The notes under the pieces: generated by a model
The model's input: only the letters and a program-made list of their open reading frames with translations
What the model was told of the DNA's origin: nothing
Database searches by the model: none
NCBI GenBank assembly: GCA_047602365.1
Contig: JASGHM010000001.1
Coordinates: forward strand, 1,550,001-1,614,000
DNA length: 64,000 nt
From: Piscinibacter sp047602365
Lineage (GTDB): Bacteria > Pseudomonadota > Gammaproteobacteria > Burkholderiales > Burkholderiaceae_C
Reading direction: 5' to 3'
Shown here: piece by piece, positions 7,793 to 15,762 of the stretch
How the letters are laid out: each line of letters begins with the position of its first letter
How positions within the stretch are numbered: the first letter of the stretch is position 1
Position numbers and translations under genes: made by a program

Positions 7793-9400
7793 TCAGGCCT
7801 TCGACAGCTGCCGGTAGTCCGGCTGCAGGTGGAACCAGTACATGTAGCCCTGCACGTCCTTCTGCATCGCCACGTCCATGGTCGGCTGGAACAGCGGCAC
7901 GCGCGGCACCTCGTCGAAGGCGATCTGGATCATGTCCTTGACGAACGAGTCGTACAGCGTCTTGCTCTCGGCGAAGCGCGCGTTGGTGATGACCTTGTCC
8001 AGCGTCGCGTTCTGGTAGCTCATCGTGTTGAACACCGCGTTCTGGCCGTGGTAGCACCAGAAGAAGAAGTACTCGGGGAAGTCCAGCCAGCCGCCGAAGC
8101 GGTTGATGATCAGCGGCATGTCCTTCTTCAGCAGCGCGGCGCGCCAGGTGGCGCCAGGGATCTTGTTGATCTGCGCCTTGATGCCGATCTGTGCCAGCGA
8201 CTCCTGGATCAGGATCGCCATCGGCTCGCTGATCGTGCCGCTGCCGAGGTCGAAGCTCAGCGTCGTCTCGAAGCCCGCGCCGGCGCCGGCCTCGGCCATC
8301 AGCGCCTTGGCCTTCGCGAGGTCGGTCTTGTAGCCGGTCGCCTGCGGCCAGGCGGTGCTGGTCACCTTCGTGCCCGGCGCGCCGTAGAGCTTGATCGCGC
8401 GGCCGTACAGCGCGTTGTCGTAGAGCTTGTCGTAGGGCAGCGCCAGCGCGACGGCCTGGCGCACTTTCGGGTTGTCGAACGGCGCCTTGGTGGTGTTCAT
8501 GCCGAGGTAGAACATCGCGTTCTCGATCGGCGTGCTGGTCACCTTGACCGCCGCGCCTTCCTTCGACAGTTCGGAGAAGTCCTTCGGCGGCAGGTCGTAG
8601 GTGATGTCGATGTCGCCCTTGAGCAGCAGCGCACGGCGGTTGCCGGCGTTGGGCACTTCGCGCTGCACGATGCGGCGCAGCTTCGGCGCCGGCCCGCTCT
8701 TCCACTCGTCGTAGCGCACGTAGACGATTTCCTGGCCCGGGCGGAAGGCCTCGACCTTGAAGGCGCCGCCGCCGGCGGTGTTGTTGCGCGTCCAGGCCAG
8801 ACCCCAGGGGTCGGCCGCCGTCGCGTTCTTCTTCACCAGCTCGCTGTTGAAGATGCACGGCACCGGCACCGCCAGGTCGTTCATCGTCAGCTTGTCCTTG
8901 CGCAGGAACTTGACGCGGAAGGTGTGGTCGTCGACCACCTCGAACTGCTCGGGCTTCTCCAGCGAGCCGGCGGCCATCTGGAAGGTCGGGAAGCCGCCGA
9001 CGGTGACCGCGCGGTCGAAACTCCACTTGACGTCCTTCGCGGTCACCGGCGTGCCGTCGTGGAACTTGGCGTTCTTGCGCAGCTTGAAGGTCACCGAGCC
9101 GCCGTCCGGCGCGATCTGCCAGCTCTCGGCCAGTTCGGGCTCGAGCTTGTTGCGGTCGTAGGCGATGCGGCCGTCGGGCAGCGTTCGCTTGCCGTAGCTC
9201 ATCAGGCGGTCGTAGCAGATCCAGCTCACGCCGTAGCTGGCGCGGTTGGCGCCGACGGTGTGGATGTCCAGCGAGTTGGGGCCGAACTCGTTGGCGACGA
9301 CCAGCACGTCCTTCGGCCGTGCCTGCGCCTGCGATGCCAGCGGCAGCGCACCGAGTGCGGCGGCGGCGCTGCCCGACTGGATGAAACGACGACGGTCCAT
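7793..9400 (-). CDS. ABC transporter substrate-binding protein, family 5 (DppA/OppA-like)
   Basis: A 535-residue periplasmic binding protein of the peptide/nickel/opine family. It has an N-terminal twin-arginine-like signal (MDRRRFIQSGSAAAALGALP, cleavage near ASQAQA). The family hallmarks LAESWQIAPDGGSVTFKLRK and KFHDGTPVTAKDVKWSFDRA lie near residues 95-135. No permease or ATPase of the Dpp type accompanies it; the only transporter proteins in the operon are the BMP-type set. It may therefore work with permeases elsewhere, or as a second receptor for another ligand. Its ATG overlaps the atzF stop by one base (TGATG), so it is firmly in the operon. Ligand unknown. Confidence 0.9.
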   Translation of the reverse strand: MDRRRFIQSGSAAAALGALPLASQAQARPKDVLVVANEFGPNSLDIHTVGANRASYGVSWICYDRLMSYGKRTLPDGRIAYDRNKLEPELAESWQIAPDGGSVTFKLRKNAKFHDGTPVTAKDVKWSFDRAVTVGGFPTFQMAAGSLEKPEQFEVVDDHTFRVKFLRKDKLTMNDLAVPVPCIFNSELVKKNATAADPWGLAWTRNNTAGGGAFKVEAFRPGQEIVYVRYDEWKSGPAPKLRRIVQREVPNAGNRRALLLKGDIDITYDLPPKDFSELSKEGAAVKVTSTPIENAMFYLGMNTTKAPFDNPKVRQAVALALPYDKLYDNALYGRAIKLYGAPGTKVTSTAWPQATGYKTDLAKAKALMAEAGAGAGFETTLSFDLGSGTISEPMAILIQESLAQIGIKAQINKIPGATWRAALLKKDMPLIINRFGGWLDFPEYFFFWCYHGQNAVFNTMSYQNATLDKVITNARFAESKTLYDSFVKDMIQIAFDEVPRVPLFQPTMDVAMQKDVQGYMYWFHLQPDYRQLSKA

Positions 9401-11232
9401 CAGTGACTCCGGTTCAGTGAAGCGTTTGCGAGGTAGGCACGCCAGCCGCCGAAGGCGCTGACATCGGGCGCCGCGGCGACGGCGTGCGCCTCGCAGAGGA
9501 AGCCGTGCACGCGCCGGCCGTCGGCCAGTTCGATCGAACCCAGGCCCAGCGGCGCCGGGATCAATGCAAGAAAGCTGCCCACCGCCGACTGCGGCATCGC
9601 CCAGACTTCGAGCGCGATGGCGTGGCCCTGCGCTTCGTCGCGCACCAGGCCGGGTTTGGGCGGCACCGTGCCGGGCAGTGCATGCAGCCGGTAGCGCGGC
9701 GCGGTGGTGGTGGCTTCGAGCAGCGTGGCGCCGCGCTCGGTCAGCTGGCCGTTCAGCGGCAGGCCCGACAGGTGTGCGCCGACCACCGCGATCGCCAGCG
9801 TCGGCTCGGCAGCCGGCCAGCGAGCCGGCGGCTGCGCCGGCAGCGTGCGCAGCGCGCCGGTGGCGCCCAGTGGCAGCGGCGTGGCGAGCTGCCAGCCGCG
9901 TGCGAAGCGGGCCAGCGCGGCGTCGTGCCGCGGCGGTGCGATGAAGGTCACGCCGAAGGGCAGCTGCGCGGCGGTGGTGCCGGCCGGCACGGCGATCGCG
10001 CACCAGTCGAGCAGGTTGACGAAGTTGGTGTAGTGGCCGAGCCGCGAGTTGACGCCCACCGGGTCGGCGTCGACCTCGGAGAAGCGCGGGTGGCCGGTGG
10101 TGGTGGGCACCATCAGCAGCTCGCACGACGACCACAGCGCCGCGGCCTTCTGCGCCAGCTCACGCAGGCGGTACTGGCCGACGAAGGCGTCGGTTGCGCT
10201 GAGGCCGAGGGCCTTCTCGATCACCCGCCGCACCGTCGGGTCGAAGGCGCCGGGCTCCTGCGCCAGCAATCCGCGCACCGCGGCGTGGCGCTCGGCCACC
10301 CAGGGGCCGTCGTAGAGCAGCGCGGCGATCTGGTGCAGCGGGCCGAAGTCCAGCGGCACCACGCTGTGGCCGAGCGACGACAGCTGCTCGACGGCCTGCA
10401 TCCAGGCACCGGCGTAGCCGGCATCGCCGAAGAACTCGGGCTGCACCGGCACGCCGATGCGCAGCCGCGCGGCGCTGGCCGACGGCCCGGTGGCAAAGCG
10501 GCTGTAGGCGTCGTCGGCATCGGGGCCTTCGATCGTGGCCAGCACGGTGGCGGCGTCGTCCACCGTGTGCGCGAACACCGACACGCAGTCCAGGCTGCGG
10601 CAGGCCGGCACCACGCCGCTGGTGGAGACGCGCCCGGGCGTCGGCTTCAGCCCGACCAGCTGGTTGAAGGCGGCCGGCACGCGACCCGAGCCGGCGGTGT
10701 CGGTGCCGAGCGAAAACGGCACGTCGCCGCGCCCGACCAGCACCGCGGAGCCGGAGCTGGAGCCGCCGCTGATGCGCTCCGGCGCCAGCGTGCTGGCCGG
10801 CCGGCCGTAGGGCGAACGGGTGCCGACCAGCCCGGTGGCGAACTGGTCGAGGTTGGTCTTGGCGATCCACACCGCGCCGGCCGCTTCGAGGCGCTTCACG
10901 ACCGTGGCGCTGCGCTCGGCGCGCTGGGCGAAGGCCGGGCAGGCGGCGGTGGTCTCGACGCCGGCGATGTGGATGTTGTCCTTCACCGCGAAGGGCACGC
11001 CGTACAGCGGCAGCGCGGCCAGCAGCGCGGCGCGGTCGACATGCGCCGCGGCGGCCTGCGCCAGGGCCGCGACGCGGGCCTGCAGCTCGGCCTCGCCGAC
11101 CAGCCGGATCACCGCCGCGTCCTTGCCGCGTGCCGCCAGCCGGCCGCGCAGCGCGCCCAGCAGATCGCCGGGTGACGCACCATCGCGGTAGGCCTGCTGC
11201 CAGTCGGACAGGGTGATCAGGGGCGGATTCAC
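9400..11232 (-). CDS. atzF: Allophanate hydrolase
   Basis: Allophanate hydrolase (AtzF/DUR1,2-type hydrolase half), converting allophanate to two ammonia and two CO2. The amidase domain has Lys84 (FAVKDNIHIAG), cis-Ser158 (SGGSSSGSA) and nucleophile Ser182 (GTDTAGSGRVP). The C-terminal 150 residues form the second domain specific to allophanate hydrolases, with LFVG-type strand AIAVVGAHLSGLPLNGQL and the ending HGFLCEAHAV. I chose the GTG start (VNPPLITLSDW). The ATG at 11286 would add 18 residues but lies inside a sigma-54 promoter core and would put a palindrome in the coding region. It is the first gene of the operon running to the left window edge, and its product is the final common step for biuret and cyanurate nitrogen. 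Confidence 0.93.
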   Translation of the reverse strand: MNPPLITLSDWQQAYRDGASPGDLLGALRGRLAARGKDAAVIRLVGEAELQARVAALAQAAAAHVDRAALLAALPLYGVPFAVKDNIHIAGVETTAACPAFAQRAERSATVVKRLEAAGAVWIAKTNLDQFATGLVGTRSPYGRPASTLAPERISGGSSSGSAVLVGRGDVPFSLGTDTAGSGRVPAAFNQLVGLKPTPGRVSTSGVVPACRSLDCVSVFAHTVDDAATVLATIEGPDADDAYSRFATGPSASAARLRIGVPVQPEFFGDAGYAGAWMQAVEQLSSLGHSVVPLDFGPLHQIAALLYDGPWVAERHAAVRGLLAQEPGAFDPTVRRVIEKALGLSATDAFVGQYRLRELAQKAAALWSSCELLMVPTTTGHPRFSEVDADPVGVNSRLGHYTNFVNLLDWCAIAVPAGTTAAQLPFGVTFIAPPRHDAALARFARGWQLATPLPLGATGALRTLPAQPPARWPAAEPTLAIAVVGAHLSGLPLNGQLTERGATLLEATTTAPRYRLHALPGTVPPKPGLVRDEAQGHAIALEVWAMPQSAVGSFLALIPAPLGLGSIELADGRRVHGFLCEAHAVAAAPDVSAFGGWRAYLANASLNRSH

Positions 11233-11245
11233 GGTTTGAGTGCAC

Positions 11246-11263
11246 CTGCTGGTATACAAGCAG
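11246..11263. promoter_or_regulatory. Palindromic operator candidate with GTATAC core
   Basis: CTGCTGGTATACAAGCAG pairs with itself at 16 of 18 bases (one mismatched pair) around a central GTATAC. Such cores are bound by GntR-family (FadR/VanR-type) repressors. It lies 14 bases before the atzF GTG and covers the expected start site of the sigma-54 promoter, a sensible place for repression. No GntR gene is in the window, so the regulator is unknown. Confidence 0.5.
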
Positions 11264-11269
11264 GGATTC

Positions 11270-11285
11270 AGCAGAAACCGTGCCA
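11270..11285 (-). promoter_or_regulatory. Sigma-54 promoter of the biuret/allophanate operon
   Basis: On the minus strand the sequence is TGGCACGGTTTCTGCT. It matches the sigma-54 consensus TGGCACG-N4-TTGCW at 11 of 12 defined positions, including the invariant GG (-24) and GC (-12) with correct spacing. Transcription would start about 12 bases on, near 11260, leaving a leader of roughly 28 bases before the GTG of atzF. Sigma-54 fits nitrogen-limitation control through NtrC. I found no clean NtrC dyad upstream. Confidence 0.65.
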
Positions 11286-11421
11286 CCCCGCCGATCAGCG
11301 GGATGCGCCTGGGAAGGCCGATGGTTGCCGGCGCGGAGGGCGGCGGTCCGTGGTGCGCCGCGGTGCGCGGCGCGCCGGAATGGGGCGCTGGACTCAGATC
11401 AGAGCAAGGCCCCCGAAGTGC

Positions 11422-12411
11422 TCAGTCCGCGTAGGCGCCGGCGGCCTGGATCACCTTCGCCCAGCGGGCGACCTCGCCTTCGACGAACTTCCTGTGCGCC
11501 GCGGGCTCGACGCGCGCGTCCGACACCACGCTGATGCCGAGTGCCTCCTGGCGCTTGACCAGCTCCGGGTCCTTGAGGGCCGCGCGCAGCGCTTCGTTCA
11601 GCTTCGCCAGCACCGGCGCGGGCGTATTGCGTGGTGCGTAGAGGCCGTGCCAGACCGTGACGCTGAAGTCGTTCAGTCCGCCTTCGGCCAGCGTCGGCAG
11701 CGTGGCGAGCGCGGGCAGCGTCATGCGCTCCTTGCTGGTCACGGCGAAGGCGCGCACCTTGCCGCCTTCGATCTGCGGCACGGCGTTGGTGGCCTGTTCG
11801 CACATCAGGTCCACCGTGCCGCCCATCAGGTCGGTCATCGCCGGGCCGGTGCCCTTGTAGGGCACGGTGGTCATCTCGGCCTTCAACGCACTCTGCAGCA
11901 TCAGCCCGCACAGATGCGACGCGGAGCCGACGCCCGCATGCGCCAGGTTGACCTTGCCCGGATCGGCGGCGATCCACTTGCGCAGCTCGGCAAAGTTCTT
12001 CGCCGCCAGCGAGGTCCGGCCGATCAGCGTGGACGGCGCCTCGTTGACGAGGCCGAGGTAGGCGAAGTCGTCGATGCCCTTGTAGGGCAGCTTGCGGTAC
12101 AGCGCCGGCGCCGTCGCGAAGCCGATGTGGTGCACCAGCAGCGTGTAGCCGTCGGCTGTCGCACTGGCCACCTTCGCGGCGCCCAGCGTGCCGCCTGCGC
12201 CGCCGACGTTCTCGACGACGACGGTCTGGTTCAGCCGTTTGCGCAGCGCTTCGGCCAGGTCGCGCGCGATCTTGTCGCTCGGGCCGCCGGCGGCGAAGGG
12301 GACGACCAGCGTGACCGGCTTGTCCGGGAACTCGGCGCGGGCCACGCCCGTGCCGGCGAGAAGAACCGCGGCCAGCGCGAGGCCCCAGCGGCGCCGCTGC
12401 ATCTTGTCCAT
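11422..12411 (-). CDS. Bug/TctC family solute-binding receptor
   Basis: A 329-residue tripartite tricarboxylate transporter (TctC/Bug) receptor, a family greatly expanded in Burkholderiales. The signal peptide MDKMQRRRWGLALAAVLLAG is cut after ARA. The mature protein starts FPDKPVTLVVPFAAGGPSD, the diagnostic first strand and carboxylate loop, and has GGAGGTLGAAKVASATADGY near residue 75. Bug proteins bind small carboxylates. No TctA/TctB permease genes are nearby, which is common for these receptors. The adjacent LysR gene and divergent D-tartrate dehydratase gene suggest tartrate or a related hydroxy acid as ligand; this is inference from position only. Confidence 0.93.
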   Translation of the reverse strand: MDKMQRRRWGLALAAVLLAGTGVARAEFPDKPVTLVVPFAAGGPSDKIARDLAEALRKRLNQTVVVENVGGAGGTLGAAKVASATADGYTLLVHHIGFATAPALYRKLPYKGIDDFAYLGLVNEAPSTLIGRTSLAAKNFAELRKWIAADPGKVNLAHAGVGSASHLCGLMLQSALKAEMTTVPYKGTGPAMTDLMGGTVDLMCEQATNAVPQIEGGKVRAFAVTSKERMTLPALATLPTLAEGGLNDFSVTVWHGLYAPRNTPAPVLAKLNEALRAALKDPELVKRQEALGISVVSDARVEPAAHRKFVEGEVARWAKVIQAAGAYAD

Positions 12412-12511
12412 GCTTGTCTCCGATGTGGAGCGCCTCCAGGGGCGCCGTGGACAGGATGATCGTGGGCCGTGCTGGCGAAGGCCAATGCCCGATTTCTTGG
12501 CTTCGATGCCT

Positions 12512-13426
12512 TCAAAGCACCGCTGCGCTCGCGGCCTGCCAGAACGCCTCGGCCGCCTTGCCCGACGCGCCGCGCTGGCGGTACAGGCGGATCTGCAGCT
12601 CGATGCGCCATTCGTCCGGCGCCGCGACGACGAGCCGTCCGCTGGCGATGTCGTCGTCGACCAGCAGCCTCGGCAACCAGGCCAGGCCGCGCCGGTCCAG
12701 CGCCATCGTGCGCAGCACCGAGGCGAGGTGCGCGGTCAGCACCTGGTGCACCTGCATGCGGTCCAGCGCGGGCCCTTTCAGCTCCTTGAGGATGCGGCCG
12801 AGGCCCGACTCGGTGCTGTAGCCCAGCCACTGCACCTGCGGCCCCTTGTCGCCGGCGGCGAGGCGGTACAGGGGCTGGCCGTCGGCGTCGGGCGCGGAGA
12901 CCGGGATCAGCTGATCGGTGCCGACGACCAGGCTGGGGAACTCGGCCTCGTCCAGCGGGCCGCGCACGCCCGGATGCCCGTGGGCGAGCATGAAGTGAAC
13001 CTGGTTCTGCGACAGCAGGGTCTCGCACTTCTGCTGCACGTCGGACATCAGCTGCAGCTGGCCCATCGCCGCCTGCGCCTCGAGTGCATGCAGCCAGCGC
13101 GGCAGGAAGGTGAACGACAGCGCGTGGGTCGCGGCGAAGCGCAGCGTCGTCGAATGGGCCTCGGCGATGGCACGGGCCTCGCCCGGGATGCCGGCCACGC
13201 GCGATTGCAGGTCCTGCGCCACGGTGCGGAACCACTCGCCGACCTCGGTGACCCGCGCCGGCTGCGAGCTGCGGTCGAACAGGTCCGCGCCCAGCCACTC
13301 TTCCAGCGCGCGGATGCGACGGCTGAACGCCGGCTGCGTCATGTGCCGCTCTTCGGCCGCGCGCGAGAAGTTGCCGCTGGCCGCCAGCGCCATGAAGTCG
13401 TCGATCCAGGACAGGTTCATCGACAT
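12512..13426 (-). CDS. LysR family transcriptional regulator (tartrate locus)
   Basis: A 304-residue LysR regulator. The winged helix-turn-helix occupies residues 1-60 (WIDDFMALAASGNFSRAAEE, then MTQPAFSRRIRALEEWLGA), followed by the effector-binding domain. A second in-frame ATG two codons downstream (MNLSW) is an equally good start. It is divergent from the D-tartrate dehydratase gene at 13610 across 183 bases and lies 100 bases upstream of the Bug receptor gene on the same strand. That arrangement is the classic one for a LysR activator of a catabolic enzyme and its receptor, responding to the substrate. The effector is inferred, not shown. Confidence 0.92.
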   Translation of the reverse strand: MSMNLSWIDDFMALAASGNFSRAAEERHMTQPAFSRRIRALEEWLGADLFDRSSQPARVTEVGEWFRTVAQDLQSRVAGIPGEARAIAEAHSTTLRFAATHALSFTFLPRWLHALEAQAAMGQLQLMSDVQQKCETLLSQNQVHFMLAHGHPGVRGPLDEAEFPSLVVGTDQLIPVSAPDADGQPLYRLAAGDKGPQVQWLGYSTESGLGRILKELKGPALDRMQVHQVLTAHLASVLRTMALDRRGLAWLPRLLVDDDIASGRLVVAAPDEWRIELQIRLYRQRGASGKAAEAFWQAASAAVL

Positions 13427-13462
13427 GTCAGTGGCGCACGGCCGCCCGAAGCCACGGACGCA

Positions 13463-13498
13463 CCCCCTCGGGGGGCAGGAGCGAAGCGACGTGGGGGC
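13463..13498. repeat. Interspersed G/C-tract repeat, copy A
   Basis: A C5 tract, two bases, a G6 tract, then GGAGCGAAGCGACG and a second G5 tract. The same layout recurs at 24139 with near-identical sequence, and in diverged form at 49085 and 20138. It can fold by pairing the C tract with either G tract. It lies between the LysR start and the tartrate dehydratase start, inside the probable regulatory region. REP-like element; function unknown. Confidence 0.6.
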
Positions 13499-13609
13499 AA
13501 GTCATCGCGGTGCTTTCAGGGCATCAAAGACGAGATAAACAGCATTGGAAAGGCGCGCCGCCGACAACGATCATCTCCGCATCGCAACCCACACACACCG
13601 GAGACCCGC

Positions 13610-14776
13610 GTGAAGATCGTCGAGATTCGCGAGAAGACTGTTCCGATCAGTTCATCCATCCGCAACGCCTACATCGACTTTAGCAAGATGAACCTCAGCC
13701 TCGTGGCGGTGATCACCGACGTGATCCGCGACGGCAAGCCGGTGGTCGGCTACGGCTTCAACTCCAACGGCCGCTACGGACAGGGCAACATGATGCGCGA
13801 GCGCTTCATCCCGCGCATCCTGGAGACCGCGCCCGACGACCTGGTCGACGCCAGCGGCAGCAACCTCGACCCGCACAAGATCTGGGCCGCGATGTTCAGG
13901 AACGAGAAGCCGGGCGGCCACGGTGAGCGTTCGGTGGCGATCGGCACCATCGACATGGCGGTGTGGGACGCTGTCGCGAAGATCGAGGGCAAGCCCTTGT
14001 TCCAGCTGCTCGCCGACCGCTACGGCGATGGCAGGCCGAACCGCAGGATCTTCGTCTACGCCGCCGGCGGCTACTACTACCCCGGCCAGGACTACAAGAA
14101 GCTGCAGGACGAGATGAAGAGCTACATCGACCGCGGCTACACGGTGGTCAAGAAGAAGATCGGCGGCGCTTCGCTGGACGAAGACCTGCGTCGCATCGAC
14201 GCGATCATGGAGGTGCTGCAGGACGGCCAGAAGCTGTGCGTGGACGCCAACGGCCGCTTCGACCTGGAGACCGCCATCGCCTATGCCAAGGCGCTGTCGC
14301 AGTACGACCTGTTCTGGTACGAGGAGCCGGGCGACCCGCTGGACTTCGAGCTGCAGGCCACGCTGCGCAACTTCTACGAGAACCCGATCGCCACCGGCGA
14401 AGACCTGTTCTCGATGCAGGACGCACGCAACCTGATCCGCTACGGCGGCATGCGCCCCGACCGCGACTGGCTGCAGTTCGACTGCGCGCTGAGCTACGGC
14501 CTCGTCGAGTACCTGCGTACGCTGGAGATGCTGAAGCAGCACGGCTGGTCGCCGAGCCGCTGCATCCCGCACGGCGGCCACCAGATGTCGCTGAACATCG
14601 CGGCCGGCCTGGGCCTGGGCGGCAACGAGTCCTATCCCGACCTGTTCCAGCCCTACGGCGGTTTCCCCGACGGCGTGAAGGTCGACAACAGCTACGTGAC
14701 CCTGCCCGAGCTGCCCGGCATCGGCTTCGAGGGGAAGGCCGACCTGTTCAGGGAGATGAAGGCCCTGTCGGCCTGA
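13610..14776 (+). CDS. tarD: D(-)-tartrate dehydratase, enolase superfamily
   Basis: A 388-residue mandelate racemase/enolase-superfamily dehydratase, matching the D-tartrate dehydratase (TarD) family of Bradyrhizobium as I recall it. Diagnostic stretches: PISSSIRNAYIDFSKM, NEKPGGHGERSVAIGTIDMA and GGMRPDRDWLQFDCALSYGL. Catalytic features: Lys in VVKKKIGGAS, metal ligands in VDANGRFD, WYEEPGDP and ATGEDLF, and the general-acid His in IPHGGHQMSLN. Product would be oxaloacetate. The start is GTG, with GGAG eight bases before it; a longer open frame upstream is not coding. The gene is divergent from a LysR gene. The family match is strong enough that substrate assignment is likely. Confidence 0.9.
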   Translation: MKIVEIREKTVPISSSIRNAYIDFSKMNLSLVAVITDVIRDGKPVVGYGFNSNGRYGQGNMMRERFIPRILETAPDDLVDASGSNLDPHKIWAAMFRNEKPGGHGERSVAIGTIDMAVWDAVAKIEGKPLFQLLADRYGDGRPNRRIFVYAAGGYYYPGQDYKKLQDEMKSYIDRGYTVVKKKIGGASLDEDLRRIDAIMEVLQDGQKLCVDANGRFDLETAIAYAKALSQYDLFWYEEPGDPLDFELQATLRNFYENPIATGEDLFSMQDARNLIRYGGMRPDRDWLQFDCALSYGLVEYLRTLEMLKQHGWSPSRCIPHGGHQMSLNIAAGLGLGGNESYPDLFQPYGGFPDGVKVDNSYVTLPELPGIGFEGKADLFREMKALSA

Positions 14777-14798
14777 TCACGCGGGGCGGGCCGGCGGC

Positions 14799-15671
14799 TC
14801 AGCGCAACGACAGGTCGGCCACCACGCCGGCGAACACCACGAAGCCGACCCAGTGGTTGAGCCGGAAGGCGCGGAAGCAGCCCTCGCGGGTGCGCGTGCG
14901 GATCAGCGTGTAGTGCCACAGGGCGATCGTGCCGGCGGCGGCGAGGCCGGCGAAGTACGGCCAGCGCAGGCCCAGGCCCGCGCCCAGCCAGGCCCAGATC
15001 GCCAGGAAGGCGGCATAGAAGGCCATCACGCCGATCACGTCGAAACGGCCCAGCGTGATCGCCGAGGTGCGGATGCCGATCTTCAGGTCGTCGTCGCGGT
15101 CGACCATCGCGTACTCGGTGTCGTAGGCCAGCACCCAGAACAGGTTGCCGGCCAGCAGCCACCAGGCCAGCGCCGGCACGCTGCCGGTGACGGCCGCGAA
15201 GGCCATCGGGATGCCGAAGCTGAAGGCCACGCCCAGCACCGCCTGCGGCATCGAGAAGAAGCGCTTGGTGAAGGGGTAGAAGATCGTCACCGCCAGCGCC
15301 GCGAAGCTCCACAGGATGGTGGCGAGGTTGGTGGTCAGCACCAGCGCGAAGGCGACCAGGGCCAGCGCCGCGCCGAACAGCAGCGCCTCGCGCACCGAGA
15401 TCGCGCCGCTGGTGACCGGGCGCTGCGCAGTGCGCTTGACGTGGCGGTCGAACTCGCGGTCGGCGACGTCGTTGACCGCGCAGCCGGCGCTGCGCATCAG
15501 GAAGGTGCCGGCGACGAACACGAACAGCAGGTGCCAGCCCGGGAAACCCTGGGCGGCGAGCCACAGCGCCGACAGCGTCGGCCACAGCAGCAGGTAGCTG
15601 CCGGCCGGGCGATCCCAGCGGATCAGGTTCAGGTAGAGCGCCAGGCGCGGCGGGGCGGCGAGCGTGTGCAT
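14799..15671 (-). CDS. ubiA: 4-hydroxybenzoate octaprenyltransferase
   Basis: Integral membrane prenyltransferase of 290 residues that attaches the polyprenyl tail to 4-hydroxybenzoate in ubiquinone synthesis. The first aspartate-rich motif is NDVADREFDRHVKRTAQRP near residue 70, and the second is YAMVDRDDDLKIG near 185, both needed for Mg-pyrophosphate binding. About eight hydrophobic helices are visible. The ATG at 15671 gives the normal family length; the frame is open further upstream but would run through the divergent promoter region of the antitoxin gene. It ends 22 bases from the convergent tartrate dehydratase gene and appears to be a single-gene unit. Confidence 0.95.
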   Translation of the reverse strand: MHTLAAPPRLALYLNLIRWDRPAGSYLLLWPTLSALWLAAQGFPGWHLLFVFVAGTFLMRSAGCAVNDVADREFDRHVKRTAQRPVTSGAISVREALLFGAALALVAFALVLTTNLATILWSFAALAVTIFYPFTKRFFSMPQAVLGVAFSFGIPMAFAAVTGSVPALAWWLLAGNLFWVLAYDTEYAMVDRDDDLKIGIRTSAITLGRFDVIGVMAFYAAFLAIWAWLGAGLGLRWPYFAGLAAAGTIALWHYTLIRTRTREGCFRAFRLNHWVGFVVFAGVVADLSLR

Positions 15672-15723
15672 GGCCACGATTGTGCGACGCCGCCGGGTCG
15701 GCACGGCCAGGCTGGCTCTTCGC

Positions 15724-15739
15724 TTGCACATGAATGCAA
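15724..15739. promoter_or_regulatory. Inverted repeat before the Xre antitoxin gene
   Basis: TTGCA-N6-TGCAA, a perfect five-base inverted repeat 24 bases upstream of the antitoxin ATG and 53 upstream of the divergent ubiA ATG. Antitoxins of RES-Xre systems bind inverted repeats in their own promoter, so this is the best candidate autoregulatory operator. Identified by eye only. Confidence 0.4.
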
Positions 15740-15762
15740 AGTGAACTACTCTTTCATCTGAA

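Noticed and set aside
11241..11257. A possible NtrC site (TGCACC then TGGT)
   Set aside because: Half-site spacing is one base short and it lies downstream of the predicted start site.
11233..11286. ATG at 11286 as the start of atzF
   Set aside because: It lies within the sigma-54 promoter core and would translate the palindrome; the GTG at 11232 begins the conserved domain.
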